Translations under genes and position numbers: made by a program
The notes under the pieces: generated by a model
The model's input: the letters and a program-made list of their open reading frames with translations, nothing else
Databases searched by the model: none
What the model was told of the DNA's origin: nothing
NCBI RefSeq assembly: GCF_027789125.1
Contig: NZ_JAQFVF010000070.1
Coordinates: 1-64,000 of the forward strand
Direction of reading: 5' to 3'
Source: Paenibacillus aestuarii
Lineage (GTDB): Bacteria > Bacillota > Bacilli > Paenibacillales > NBRC-103111
DNA: 64,000 nt
Shown: one piece after another, positions 9,400 through 17,651 of the stretch
Layout: each line of letters starts with the position of its first letter
How positions within the stretch are numbered: the stretch's first letter is position 1

Positions 9400-10188
9400 T
9401 CAAAGTCTGGTGACTTTATCTTTATCCCGCATAACTTTGAGTGCGAATTTCGGAAGTACAAGCATTCTCTTGTAGCGCCAAGGCTCCTGCAGAAGACGGT
9501 AAAACCACTCCAAGCGAAGTTTTTGGAACAACTTCGGCGCCCTTTTTAATTTACCCGATAGGACGTCAAAACTTCCGCCTACTCCCATCATGACAGGTAT
9601 GCCAAGTTGTTCCTTATATTTGGCGATCCATGGCTCTTGCGTGGCAACCGATCTGCCGACAAACAGAAGATCCGGCGCCGCTTTGACAATGTCGGCAATG
9701 ACTTCTTCATCTTGCGCGTCCTTAAAATAGCCATCCCGGACACCTACAAGCTGAATACCGGGATAGGAGGCTTTAAGCCGCTCCGCAGCTGCTTGAATAA
9801 CCTCCGGTGATGCGCCTAACAAGTATACCTTCCACCCCTTCGCTTCGCCTGCTTTCATTAGCTCTTGCAGCAGATCGTAACCAGGGACTCGCTCGGCTAC
9901 AGGATCTCCAACATAATTGGCAGCCCATACCACACCTGTGCCGTCAGGGACGACGAGTTCTGCGCTCTGCATAATGCGCATGTAAGCCGGATCCTCCAGT
10001 GCAGCCATCACCATGATCGGATTAGCTGTAATGATCTGGTGCGGCTGTCTTCTTGCAATGGCATCTGACAAATAGGCAACGGTCATCTTCATATCCAATT
10101 TGGAGATAGGCACTCCGTAAATGCGGACTTTCGGTACGGCAGCAGCCGCTGCCGCTGTGGATTTCACTGACGTTGTCGATAGGCTCAT
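9400..10188 (-). CDS. tagA: WecG/TagA/CpsF-family N-acetylmannosaminyltransferase
   Basis: 262 residues; the family adds ManNAc from UDP-ManNAc to lipid-linked GlcNAc on the inner membrane face. Conserved stretches are TANPIMVMAAL, VPDGTGVVWA (with the catalytic Asp), ERVPGYDLL, VYLLGASPE and GVGGSFDVLSGKLKRAP, plus a basic, aromatic C-terminus that holds the protein at the membrane. The stretch where most relatives have GSPKQE reads GRSVATQE, an unusual change. An Ala-rich leader (residues 10-18) precedes the fold. ATG at 10188 with a GGAAGAGAG ribosome site. Located between csaB and tagO and so probably co-transcribed; UDP-ManNAc would come from mnaA at 45 kb. Confidence 0.9.
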   Translation of the reverse strand: MSLSTTSVKSTAAAAAAVPKVRIYGVPISKLDMKMTVAYLSDAIARRQPHQIITANPIMVMAALEDPAYMRIMQSAELVVPDGTGVVWAANYVGDPVAERVPGYDLLQELMKAGEAKGWKVYLLGASPEVIQAAAERLKASYPGIQLVGVRDGYFKDAQDEEVIADIVKAAPDLLFVGRSVATQEPWIAKYKEQLGIPVMMGVGGSFDVLSGKLKRAPKLFQKLRLEWFYRLLQEPWRYKRMLVLPKFALKVMRDKDKVTRL

Positions 10189-10222
10189 GGATCTCTCTTC
10201 CTTATATTGACGTAGCAGTCAT

Positions 10223-11338
10223 TTAATTGGTTTTATAAAATGCAGCAATTTGCTGCGCAGGACGCTGTGCCTGCGCTTTCAACGCTTCAATGGCGGCTGA
10301 ACGGGATGACGCCCACTCGCTTCTATGATCGAGGAGACGCAGCGCTTCCGCAGTGAGCGCTTCGGCATCGAAATGCGAAGTCGATGCCACGGCTTTCATG
10401 CCGAGCCTATGGAGGAACTGGTCGATCTTCGGATCGTACGAGATGCCGACCATAGGCACGTACTGCGAGGCTGCATAGATCAAGGAATGCAGCCTCATGC
10501 CGATCAGCAGGTCACAGCCCGCAACCTGCTGCAGCATGTCCTGCGGGTGGACGATGCCACTGGCCATCTCCACCCGCCCCGCGTGATCGCCCAGCCGGTC
10601 GATCACGAACTGCGAAGCCACCTCATCCGAAGGGAGGTGGAAGGGCAGGAACCGCAGCCGGACATCCGTCCTGGCTGCGAGCAGCTCTGCTAAGGACCGC
10701 GAGAGAGCTTCCAGCTCAGAGCGGTCCTGGTTCCAGAAGCGGACGGATACGCCGATCGTCCGCTCGGCTCCTGACCCGGCCTCAGCCGCGCTTTGCGTCG
10801 CTTCGCGAAGCGGCAGCCCCATAACCGGGTCAGGCACGACTTCGATGCGCTCCCGCGGAATGCGCATCGTGGCCAGCAAGTCCGCAGACTCTGTATCGCG
10901 GACCGATATATAGCGGCAGCCTTTGAACGCGCCGCGAATCCAACCGTCGAACATCCGGCGGTTGACAGGGCCGACGCCCTGGGAATAGATGAACGTAGGC
11001 TTGCCGAGCCATTGCGCCAGCTTAATTACGGCCACATAGTACGGAATCGTTTTGGCGCTTGTTGCATCCTGCAGCAAACTCCCGCCGCCGCTAATCAAGC
11101 CGTCTGCTTCACGAAGCGCACGGAACAACGCTCCGGGCTTCATGCGATGATAAGCTTTGACCCCGTACATTTGCGAGGTTTTCTCCGGATTCGCCGATAA
11201 AACGATGGGATCGATGCGCAGACCCTGCGCCCGGCCTTGCTCTTCCAGTGCGAATAGGATCGATTGCAGCACCGCTTCATCTCCGCTGTTATCGAAACCA
11301 TAGTAACCCGATAACACTATTTGGATTGAGGCACCCAT
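10223..11338 (-). CDS. csaB: Polysaccharide pyruvyl transferase CsaB
   Basis: About 371 residues. CsaB proteins add a pyruvate ketal to ManNAc of the secondary wall polymer, creating the ligand that SLH domains recognise. The N-terminus (LSGYYGFDNSGDEAVL) and C-terminal motif (GMRLHSLIYAA, then ISYDPKI) are hallmarks of the PF04230 family. The ATG at 11338 is chosen because AAGGAG lies nine bases upstream; this start falls inside the upstream gene, giving a 22-base overlap and probable translational coupling. Its position between tagA and the SLH-protein genes fits the role. No substitution is apparent in the family signatures. Confidence 0.95.
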   Translation of the reverse strand: MGASIQIVLSGYYGFDNSGDEAVLQSILFALEEQGRAQGLRIDPIVLSANPEKTSQMYGVKAYHRMKPGALFRALREADGLISGGGSLLQDATSAKTIPYYVAVIKLAQWLGKPTFIYSQGVGPVNRRMFDGWIRGAFKGCRYISVRDTESADLLATMRIPRERIEVVPDPVMGLPLREATQSAAEAGSGAERTIGVSVRFWNQDRSELEALSRSLAELLAARTDVRLRFLPFHLPSDEVASQFVIDRLGDHAGRVEMASGIVHPQDMLQQVAGCDLLIGMRLHSLIYAASQYVPMVGISYDPKIDQFLHRLGMKAVASTSHFDAEALTAEALRLLDHRSEWASSRSAAIEALKAQAQRPAQQIAAFYKTN

Positions 11339-13365
11339 CGTTTCCAACTCCTTGCGACAATTTCCCAAATTACAATTAAGACCAGACCAATCAAAGCGCC
11401 GAATACAACGCCGTATGTAATGCGGATAAGCGAAATGTGAAGCGGTGTATGCAAGTGACAGAATGTATCCACGATGGAAAGCTGGCCGATAACGCCAATG
11501 AACATCAAATATACGGCGTTGCGGTATCTAACAGCTAGGTAAGCGCCCAACAAGAAGATTGGATGCGCAAACAGGAACTCTTTGGTGCGCGGTCGTACGC
11601 CCAGTGTATTTTCAAGGAACGAGCGGAACAATTTTTCCACAGCAGATGCTTGTCCTTCATTGCCTGTGCGGGACAGGTAGTAGAAAATGGCGCCGAGCGC
11701 GACAGCAGCCGCTACAACCCACAGCACGGTAATATTGAACGTGAATACCTGACGGACTCTCGCGAATTTGTCCCTATACGTATTGTTCTCACTGAAGAAC
11801 AACAAATACACGCCGGCAATCGCAATCGGCAGCAAGTGAAGAGCGCTTACGCCGCGGAATTGTTGCAAGACGATGGAATAAGTGATGTGATTGAGCAAAG
11901 CGACGACATACACAACGCCAATTAACGAGATCAGCGATGTTTTGAGCAGCATCCATAGCCCATACAGCAAGCCTGACTTCCACTGAGCTGCCGCTCCGGA
12001 GCGGACCGAGCGAATAGCGAGCATCATCGCCACGCTAGGCGCGCATACAGCTGTAGCCAACGCAAGAGCTTGTGCATATAAATTTGCCGACAGTATGTGC
12101 ATACCAGCAGCGCCAATGATGCCAATAATGAACAAGAATAAGGAAGCTTCTGGTACGAAGAAGCTGACAGCCAGTACAACTAGGCTTACGCCCCCGATGA
12201 GCAAGAAGAAACGGGCTACTTTTTGCCAAGCTGTCGTATGTACGGTAAATGCCTCTGCTTGTCCTAATTTAAAACCGACTTTCTCAATGCGCGGAATCGC
12301 TCCATCCGGCCCCTGCAGCGCTTGATAGTAAGCGGACAGCGGGTCAGCCAGCTTTCCTTTGTCAATGTTCTTAACAGGTTTTGCATTCAAGAATACCATG
12401 CGGATATTTCTGTCTTTAACGGCCAGCACGAAGCGATCCGCCACACCTTGGACACGATCGGCCATCTCCGCTTTGGTGACTTGCTCAGACAGCTTTTCGC
12501 CGTCTTTTTCGGTAAAGGAGTGCAGTCGCACCACATCATAGTTCGTCTGTTTGGCTAAAGTGCTGAACCCTTTTTGCGGTTCCTTCAGCAATTCAATGGC
12601 GGCGAGACCAATCCCGTTCTTGTGAAGCAGGTCAGCCATTTTGTTTAAATTAACATCCGTGTTCTCTTCGGTGTATCCCGGAACCTCGTTTCCGTCGACA
12701 ATGATCCGTTTAACCCCGATGTCATGCAAGCTTTTGAGCAGACGATCCATTTCATTCGTTACAAAAGGACGGCGGTTCGACAAGCGAACCACAATATCAA
12801 ATCCTTGGTCCTTTAGCATCTTAAGCGTAATCGGATCTGGATCCATCGGTTTCATCGATGCTTCATCCATGCTCATTTGGATGATGAGTCCACTGCGATT
12901 CTTGAAGCTCCAAGGTTTTGTGGCGACATTCAAGCTATTGAACGTTTTGAGGATCAATGGTTCAAGCTGCTGCTGTGTAGCCTGATCGGCGTACAAGATA
13001 TATGTAAAATTCTCGTTCGGCTCGCCAAACGATTGTGTCATGGCCATTGCATCCCGAGAATTGAACATCTCGATACGGCGGCTTTCGCGAAGCTCGGACA
13101 GCGTGCTTTCATACACGGCCATAGAGCCGATGCCCGCGGCTTTCATTTGCTTCAGCTGCTCGTCCACATAGCTCTTCGGATTCGTTTGAATATCGGCAAT
13201 ATCCAGCAAATCGCGATAGTCGAAAACAAATTCCACTTTGTTCGCCGATGTCTCTGTCAGATGTCTGGCATAGGCCAAAGGCAGTGCGGCCAGCATGCCG
13301 ATAATCACAAGCCATATTAACAAGTTTTTTACAGGATTATTCCACGTTTTATACCACTGAACCAA
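11317..13365 (-). CDS. Membrane protein with extracytoplasmic barrel-like domain and C-terminal multi-pass region (DUF5693-like)
   Basis: About 682 residues. A single N-terminal membrane helix is followed by about 350 extracytoplasmic residues with alternating strand/helix character (IVVRLSNRRPF, IIVDGNEVPGY, VVRLHSF, MVFLNAKPV), suggesting a TIM-barrel-like fold, then about nine membrane helices. The likely start is TTG at 13365, six bases after AGGAGAGG; no better placed ATG exists. The 3' end overlaps csaB by 22 bases. I recall proteins of this kind (DUF5693) next to csaB in many Bacillales, but no biochemical role is established. A part in export, polymerisation or modification of the pyruvylated polymer is inference from position only. 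Confidence 0.75.
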   Translation of the reverse strand: MVQWYKTWNNPVKNLLIWLVIIGMLAALPLAYARHLTETSANKVEFVFDYRDLLDIADIQTNPKSYVDEQLKQMKAAGIGSMAVYESTLSELRESRRIEMFNSRDAMAMTQSFGEPNENFTYILYADQATQQQLEPLILKTFNSLNVATKPWSFKNRSGLIIQMSMDEASMKPMDPDPITLKMLKDQGFDIVVRLSNRRPFVTNEMDRLLKSLHDIGVKRIIVDGNEVPGYTEENTDVNLNKMADLLHKNGIGLAAIELLKEPQKGFSTLAKQTNYDVVRLHSFTEKDGEKLSEQVTKAEMADRVQGVADRFVLAVKDRNIRMVFLNAKPVKNIDKGKLADPLSAYYQALQGPDGAIPRIEKVGFKLGQAEAFTVHTTAWQKVARFFLLIGGVSLVVLAVSFFVPEASLFLFIIGIIGAAGMHILSANLYAQALALATAVCAPSVAMMLAIRSVRSGAAAQWKSGLLYGLWMLLKTSLISLIGVVYVVALLNHITYSIVLQQFRGVSALHLLPIAIAGVYLLFFSENNTYRDKFARVRQVFTFNITVLWVVAAAVALGAIFYYLSRTGNEGQASAVEKLFRSFLENTLGVRPRTKEFLFAHPIFLLGAYLAVRYRNAVYLMFIGVIGQLSIVDTFCHLHTPLHISLIRITYGVVFGALIGLVLIVIWEIVARSWKRWVPQSK

Positions 13366-13544
13366 ATTGTTCCTCTCCTTAAAGCATACTGTGTCTTTTC
13401 CCTTTACATTCGAAAACCTCTCCAGAACATACAAGTCTTGCCTAGGCCTCTTAAATGCAGATTCACACCTGCTATTTATTAGACGACCTAACTCCGACTT
13501 CGGTTCTGAAGAGGTTCACTCCAACCTATTTCGTTAGCATGCTA

Positions 13545-15239
13545 TTATCCGTCTACACGGCTTAATACATATTGAATAATACCGTCCAACTGCTGCGCCG
13601 CCTCTGTGTTGGAAGCGCCTTTAACCGCAAAGTAGAACTTTATTTTCGGCTCGGTGCCGGAAGGACGCAGGCAGAACCACGATCCATCTGCCAGCTTGAA
13701 CTTCAATACGTTCTCGCGCGGCAAACCGTTAATGCCCTGATCGTAATCTTCGACCTCCGCAACAGAGATTCCGTTGATTTCACTCGGTGGGCTCGTTCTC
13801 CACGCTTCCATGATACGGCGGATTTGCTCAACGCCATCCTTGCCTTTAAGCGTCTTTGATTCCAGCTTTTCCAAAAAGTAGCCAAAGGATGCATAGAGCT
13901 CTTGCAGCACGTCATATAACGTTTTGCCTTGTTTCTTATAGTACGCCGCCGCTTCACAGATAAGCATTGCAGCAATAATAGCATCCTTGTCTCTGGCATA
14001 TTCGCCAGCCAGATAGCCGTAACTCTCCTCGTATCCGAACAAGAACGTATGCTCACCCGTCCGTTCGAACTGGGTCATTTTCTCACCGATATACTTAAAT
14101 CCAGTTAGCGTGTTTAACGTTGGAATTCCGTAATGGCCGGCGATAGCAGCTCCCATCTCGCTAGTAACGATCGTCTTAATGACGACGCCATTAGCCGGAA
14201 GCTTGCCCTTCTCCTTTAAGCTGGATAGCAGGTAGTTCACAATGATAGCGCCCGATTGATTGCCTGTCAGGACGAAATACTCGCCATTCGCATCTTTCAC
14301 GACGGCTCCCATCCGGTCGGCATCCGGGTCGGTTCCGACGATGATGTCCGCGTTCCACGCCTTGGCCTGCTCGATCGCAATCGTGAAGGCTTCGCGCTCC
14401 TCCGGGTTCGGCGACTTCACCGTCGAGAATTGCGCATCCGGCTGTTCCTGCTCCGCCACGACACGGACTTGTCCGAATCCTACCTTCTTCAGCACCTCGC
14501 GAACCGGCATATTCCCCGTACCGTGCAGCGGTGTGAAAACGATGCGGAAATCATCACTAATTTCCTTAATCGTCTCCGAGTTTTGACTAACAGCCGAAAC
14601 AGCTTCGATGTATTGGGCATCCATATCTGCTCCCAGCCATTGAAGCAGCCCCTTGGCTTCAGCTTCAGCTTGTGAAAGCTTCTTCACTTTATCAAATGAG
14701 TCAACGCCTTGCACCTCAGCAATGACTTGCTCTGCAAATTCAGGGACCAATTGGCCTCCGTCGGCTCCGTATACTTTATAACCGTTATATTCCGGCGGAT
14801 TGTGGCTTGCTGTAATAACTACGCCTGCGGTTGCTCCTAGTTGGCGCACTGCAAACGACAGCTGAGGCGTCGGGCGAAGCGCTTCAAATACATAAGCCTT
14901 GATGCCATTGCCTGCGAAGACCAAAGCCGCTTCGAGTGCGAACTCCGGCGACATGTGACGCGAGTCATATGCGATGGCTATGGAAGGAGCCTCTGTACCT
15001 GTTCCGCGCACATATTGCGCCAAACCTTGACTCGCACGACCGACTGTGTAAATATTGATACGGTTCGTACCAGCGCCAATGACACCACGAAGCCCGCCTG
15101 TGCCAAATTCCAAATCCTTATAGAACCGATCCTCGATTTCCTTTGCGTCTTCACGAATTGCCAGCAGTTCTTCCTTGGTACGAGCATCGATTGAAGGATC
15201 ATCCAGCCATAATTGATATTGAGTTTGCACACGCGTCAT
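13545..15239 (-). CDS. pgcA: Phosphoglucomutase / phosphomannomutase (alpha-D-phosphohexomutase)
   Basis: About 564 residues, the length of Bacillus PgcA. It interconverts glucose 6- and 1-phosphate and so feeds UDP-glucose for glycolipid and wall polymers. The phosphoserine loop TASHNPPEYNGYK is at about residues 143-155, the metal loop GTDPDADRMG follows mid-protein, and the sugar-binding loops GYEESYGY and RPSGTEPKIKFY are near the C-terminus. ATG at 15239 is preferred; the ATG five codons upstream abuts AAAGGAG with no spacing. A divergent or separate promoter for the surface genes downstream is not obvious in the 179-base gap to the next gene. Confidence 0.93.
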   Translation of the reverse strand: MTRVQTQYQLWLDDPSIDARTKEELLAIREDAKEIEDRFYKDLEFGTGGLRGVIGAGTNRINIYTVGRASQGLAQYVRGTGTEAPSIAIAYDSRHMSPEFALEAALVFAGNGIKAYVFEALRPTPQLSFAVRQLGATAGVVITASHNPPEYNGYKVYGADGGQLVPEFAEQVIAEVQGVDSFDKVKKLSQAEAEAKGLLQWLGADMDAQYIEAVSAVSQNSETIKEISDDFRIVFTPLHGTGNMPVREVLKKVGFGQVRVVAEQEQPDAQFSTVKSPNPEEREAFTIAIEQAKAWNADIIVGTDPDADRMGAVVKDANGEYFVLTGNQSGAIIVNYLLSSLKEKGKLPANGVVIKTIVTSEMGAAIAGHYGIPTLNTLTGFKYIGEKMTQFERTGEHTFLFGYEESYGYLAGEYARDKDAIIAAMLICEAAAYYKKQGKTLYDVLQELYASFGYFLEKLESKTLKGKDGVEQIRRIMEAWRTSPPSEINGISVAEVEDYDQGINGLPRENVLKFKLADGSWFCLRPSGTEPKIKFYFAVKGASNTEAAQQLDGIIQYVLSRVDG

Positions 15240-15271
15240 AGTTGTCAGGTTCATCTCCTTTAGACTTTAAG

Positions 15272-15700
15272 TTATTTATTAGCAAGGGCGAACATAAGTT
15301 CACCTTCGACTACCACTTTCTCGCCTACCTTTGCTACAGCTTGGCCCTTCACAACGGTTCCTTTCACACGCGTGATGGTCATCTCCAACGTCAGCGTGTC
15401 TCCAGGTACGACCTGCTCGCGGAAACGAACGCCGTCAATGCCGGCAAATAGGCCAATCTTGCCCTTGTATTGCGGCATGGAGAGGACAGCTACGGCGCCT
15501 ACTTGCGCCAAGGCTTCTACAATAAGGACACCCGGCATAACCGGATAACCTGGGAAATGACCCGCGAAGAACGGCTCATTCATCGTCACATTTTTGATGC
15601 CTACGGCTCTAACGCCTTCTTCCACTTCCAAAATACGATCTACCAATAGAAAAGGCGGTCGATGGGGGATAATCTCTTGAATCTGGTTAATATCTAGCAT
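15272..15700 (-). CDS. fabZ: 3-hydroxyacyl-ACP dehydratase FabZ
   Basis: 142 residues, full family length. It dehydrates beta-hydroxyacyl-ACP in fatty acid elongation. The hot-dog fold core shows HRPPFLLVDRI at 13-23 and the catalytic pair His48 (AGHFPGYPVMPG) and Glu62 (VEALAQ). AAAGGAG lies 12 bases upstream of the ATG. fabZ close to flhP and mbl is also the B. subtilis arrangement. Confidence 0.97.
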   Translation of the reverse strand: MLDINQIQEIIPHRPPFLLVDRILEVEEGVRAVGIKNVTMNEPFFAGHFPGYPVMPGVLIVEALAQVGAVAVLSMPQYKGKIGLFAGIDGVRFREQVVPGDTLTLEMTITRVKGTVVKGQAVAKVGEKVVVEGELMFALANK

Positions 15701-15810
15701 AACAGTGAAGTTCTCCTTTCAAGTACTTGCATTTGCATAAAATACAAGGCAACAACTTACAATATTGGTGTCCCTTCACCGATCTGCAGGAAGTGAAGGT
15801 TCATATAAGG

Positions 15811-15852
15811 GAGCTTAAGTATAGATCTTATTGCTGATCTATACTTAGGCTC
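15811..15852. terminator. Long hairpin between pgsA and fabZ, probable terminator of pgsA
   Basis: A 17-bp stem with one G-U pair (15811-15827 with 15836-15852) and an eight-base loop. A short T run (CTCTTTT) follows on the plus strand, while the minus-strand tail (CCTTAT) is poor in T, so it may act as a weak bidirectional terminator or an mRNA 3'-end stabiliser for pgsA. Confidence 0.6.
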
Positions 15853-15862
15853 TTTTCCACAT

Positions 15863-16381
15863 TTAAGGCTGCTTAACCTTACGGTTTAAAAAAAGGAATT
15901 CGATAATGTAGATAAAGGATGTTACGAATGAGACCGCAATGACAAACCACAGATATGTAATCGCAAAATGAAGTTCGAAGACAATAAATAAAATGGCCAA
16001 ATAGTACAGCACCGTCGTTAACTTGCCCATAACGTTAGCTGGAACTGTCCGCTTCCCGCGAAAGTGAAAGAACGCCGATCCGATGATCATCCCTAAGTCC
16101 CGCACGAACATGGCCGCTGCTGCCTGCCAAGGAATCATCCCGGAGACCAACAGGGAGATCACGACCATAATCATCATACACTTGTCTGCGAGCGGATCGA
16201 GCATCACGCCAACTGGAGTGATGAGCCCCCGGGTTCGCGCTAAATATCCGTCTAGAATATCGGTCAGTCCTGCTACCAATAGCACAAGAAAGGCAATCTT
16301 GATATAGCCGTTAAAAAAGAACATGAGGTAAACAGGGATCAGGACAAACCTGCTGATCGTGAGCATGTTCGGTATATTCAA
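15863..16381 (-). CDS. pgsA: CDP-diacylglycerol-glycerol-3-phosphate 3-phosphatidyltransferase
   Basis: 172 residues when started at TTG 16381, which follows GGGAGGGG by 4-6 bases and puts the family N-terminus (NIPNMLTISR) at residue 2. Longer in-frame starts upstream add sequence with no resemblance to PgsA. The CDP-alcohol phosphotransferase signature D-x2-D-G-x2-A-R-x8-G-x3-D-x3-D is complete (Asp41, Asp44, Asp62, Asp66). Several hydrophobic segments follow. It makes phosphatidylglycerol phosphate at the membrane. PgsA usually reaches 180-195 residues, so this one is slightly short. Confidence 0.88.
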   Translation of the reverse strand: MNIPNMLTISRFVLIPVYLMFFFNGYIKIAFLVLLVAGLTDILDGYLARTRGLITPVGVMLDPLADKCMMIMVVISLLVSGMIPWQAAAAMFVRDLGMIIGSAFFHFRGKRTVPANVMGKLTTVLYYLAILFIVFELHFAITYLWFVIAVSFVTSFIYIIEFLFLNRKVKQP

Positions 16382-16500
16382 TGTACCCCTCCCGTGCCGT
16401 ACAATCTGTAACGTTCCTAAACCACCTTCATTATACCGTTCCTTACCAAAAAATAAAACTCCCATGCGGGAGTTCGAGTAATTCTCTATGAGGTTCTTGT

Positions 16501-16725
16501 TTAACTGGCAAAAACCAAGTCGTATAAATGACGCCAAGTGCTCATATGAAGGATTTCTGAAGCCGGCTGATGGCCAAACTTGGTATAGCCGATCCATAGC
16601 CCGATGTAAACGGCTAGCACGGCTAGCACAGGAACGCGAAAAATTTTGAACACGGTCCAAGTGATCTTCAGCCATTTGGCCTGCGGTTGCTTACTCTTTG
16701 GAACAGGCTTATCCGACATACTCAA
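16501..16725 (-). CDS. Small membrane protein of the EpuA family
   Basis: A 74-residue basic protein with a Lys-rich cytoplasmic head, one membrane helix (VPVLAVLAVYIGLWIGY) and a short tail ending WRHLYDLVFAS. This layout and the IGY...HLYDLVF signature match the EpuA family, often mislabelled in databases as RNA polymerase subunit beta, found beside flhO/flhP/mbl in Bacillales. Function unknown. Start is TTG 16725 (six bases after GGAGG) or ATG 16719. It follows flhP by about 20 bases and is probably in the same operon. Confidence 0.8.
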   Translation of the reverse strand: MSMSDKPVPKSKQPQAKWLKITWTVFKIFRVPVLAVLAVYIGLWIGYTKFGHQPASEILHMSTWRHLYDLVFAS

Positions 16726-16746
16726 CCCATCCCTCCCTTTCGACTA

Positions 16747-17628
16747 TCAGGCGCGCAAATTGTTCGCTAAATTCATCATTTGATCAGAAGAAGTAATGGC
16801 TCGGGAGTTCAGCTGCAGGGCACGCTGCACCATGACCAGATCTGTCATTTCATCCGACAAATTCACATTGGATTGCTCCAAGTATCCTTGCATCAACGAG
16901 ACGCGGTCAGCGCCATTATTAGCCGCGCCGTTAACAGTTTGCAGAACGTTCGCTTGATCAGCAGGCGTAATCCCAGCCGGCAACGTGTACAAGTTGTCCC
17001 CCAAATCTCTCAGCAGCTGCGGTCTTACGACCCGAACTAGCTTAATCGAGCCGAGATTCATCGGAGCCTCCGTTGGATCTTGCTCATTGTAGGCTCTGAT
17101 CGTACCATTCTCATCCACTACAGGCCGGTATCCTTTGGGAACGACAATCGGACGAACCGTATCACCGTTCTCATCTACGCCGGTCACGAAATAACCGTCT
17201 TTGGTCGTCAATACGGCATCACCATTGGCATCCGGCGACAAGTTGAACGCCCCGTTGCGTGTCCAGGCTGTCTGGAACGCCGGGTTGCCGTTCTCGTCCA
17301 CCTTGCTCACGGCCACCTCAAACAAACCGTCACCCTGGATCGCAAAATCCGTCGGGTTACTCGTCGCTTGAATGGGCCCTTGGGAGAGATTCGTCGTGAT
17401 CTGTACGAGTTTGGAGCCCCAACCTTGGTTGAAGCCCAACGGCGACATCCTGCCTTGCTGACGAAAGCCTTCCGGCTGACCCTTGACATTCGTCAGAACG
17501 TCCTCGAAAGAGGCTTCCTTCTTTTTGAAACCATTCGTATTCACGTTCGCAATATTGTTCGAAAGTATATCCAGCTTTTGCTGTAAGCTGTGCATGGATA
17601 CCGATGAATTAATCATGGAATTGTTCAT
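16747..17628 (-). CDS. flhP: Flagellar hook-basal body (rod) protein FlhP
   Basis: 293 residues with the N-terminal Flg_bb_rod signature (LQQKLDILSNNIANVNTNGFKK), a central FlgE/F/G beta region (NPTDFAIQGDGLFEV) and the C-terminal LSDEMTDLVMVQRALQLNSRA coiled helix. These define the FlgF/FlgG-like distal rod proteins. AAGGAG lies seven bases before the ATG. As in B. subtilis it follows flhO and mbl, away from the main fla/che operon. Confidence 0.93.
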   Translation of the reverse strand: MNNSMINSSVSMHSLQQKLDILSNNIANVNTNGFKKKEASFEDVLTNVKGQPEGFRQQGRMSPLGFNQGWGSKLVQITTNLSQGPIQATSNPTDFAIQGDGLFEVAVSKVDENGNPAFQTAWTRNGAFNLSPDANGDAVLTTKDGYFVTGVDENGDTVRPIVVPKGYRPVVDENGTIRAYNEQDPTEAPMNLGSIKLVRVVRPQLLRDLGDNLYTLPAGITPADQANVLQTVNGAANNGADRVSLMQGYLEQSNVNLSDEMTDLVMVQRALQLNSRAITSSDQMMNLANNLRA

Positions 17629-17651
17629 GGCCTACTCCTTCGCAAGCTGGA

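Noticed and set aside
15811..15852. Riboswitch or attenuator upstream of fabZ
   Set aside because: The 17-bp hairpin lies just after the pgsA stop and has no aptamer-like conserved blocks; it is better explained as a 3'-end structure of pgsA.
16382..16675. 98-residue N-terminal extension of pgsA
   Set aside because: It has no PgsA similarity, overlaps the end of the upstream EpuA-like gene, and a TTG with a strong ribosome site begins exactly at the family N-terminus.
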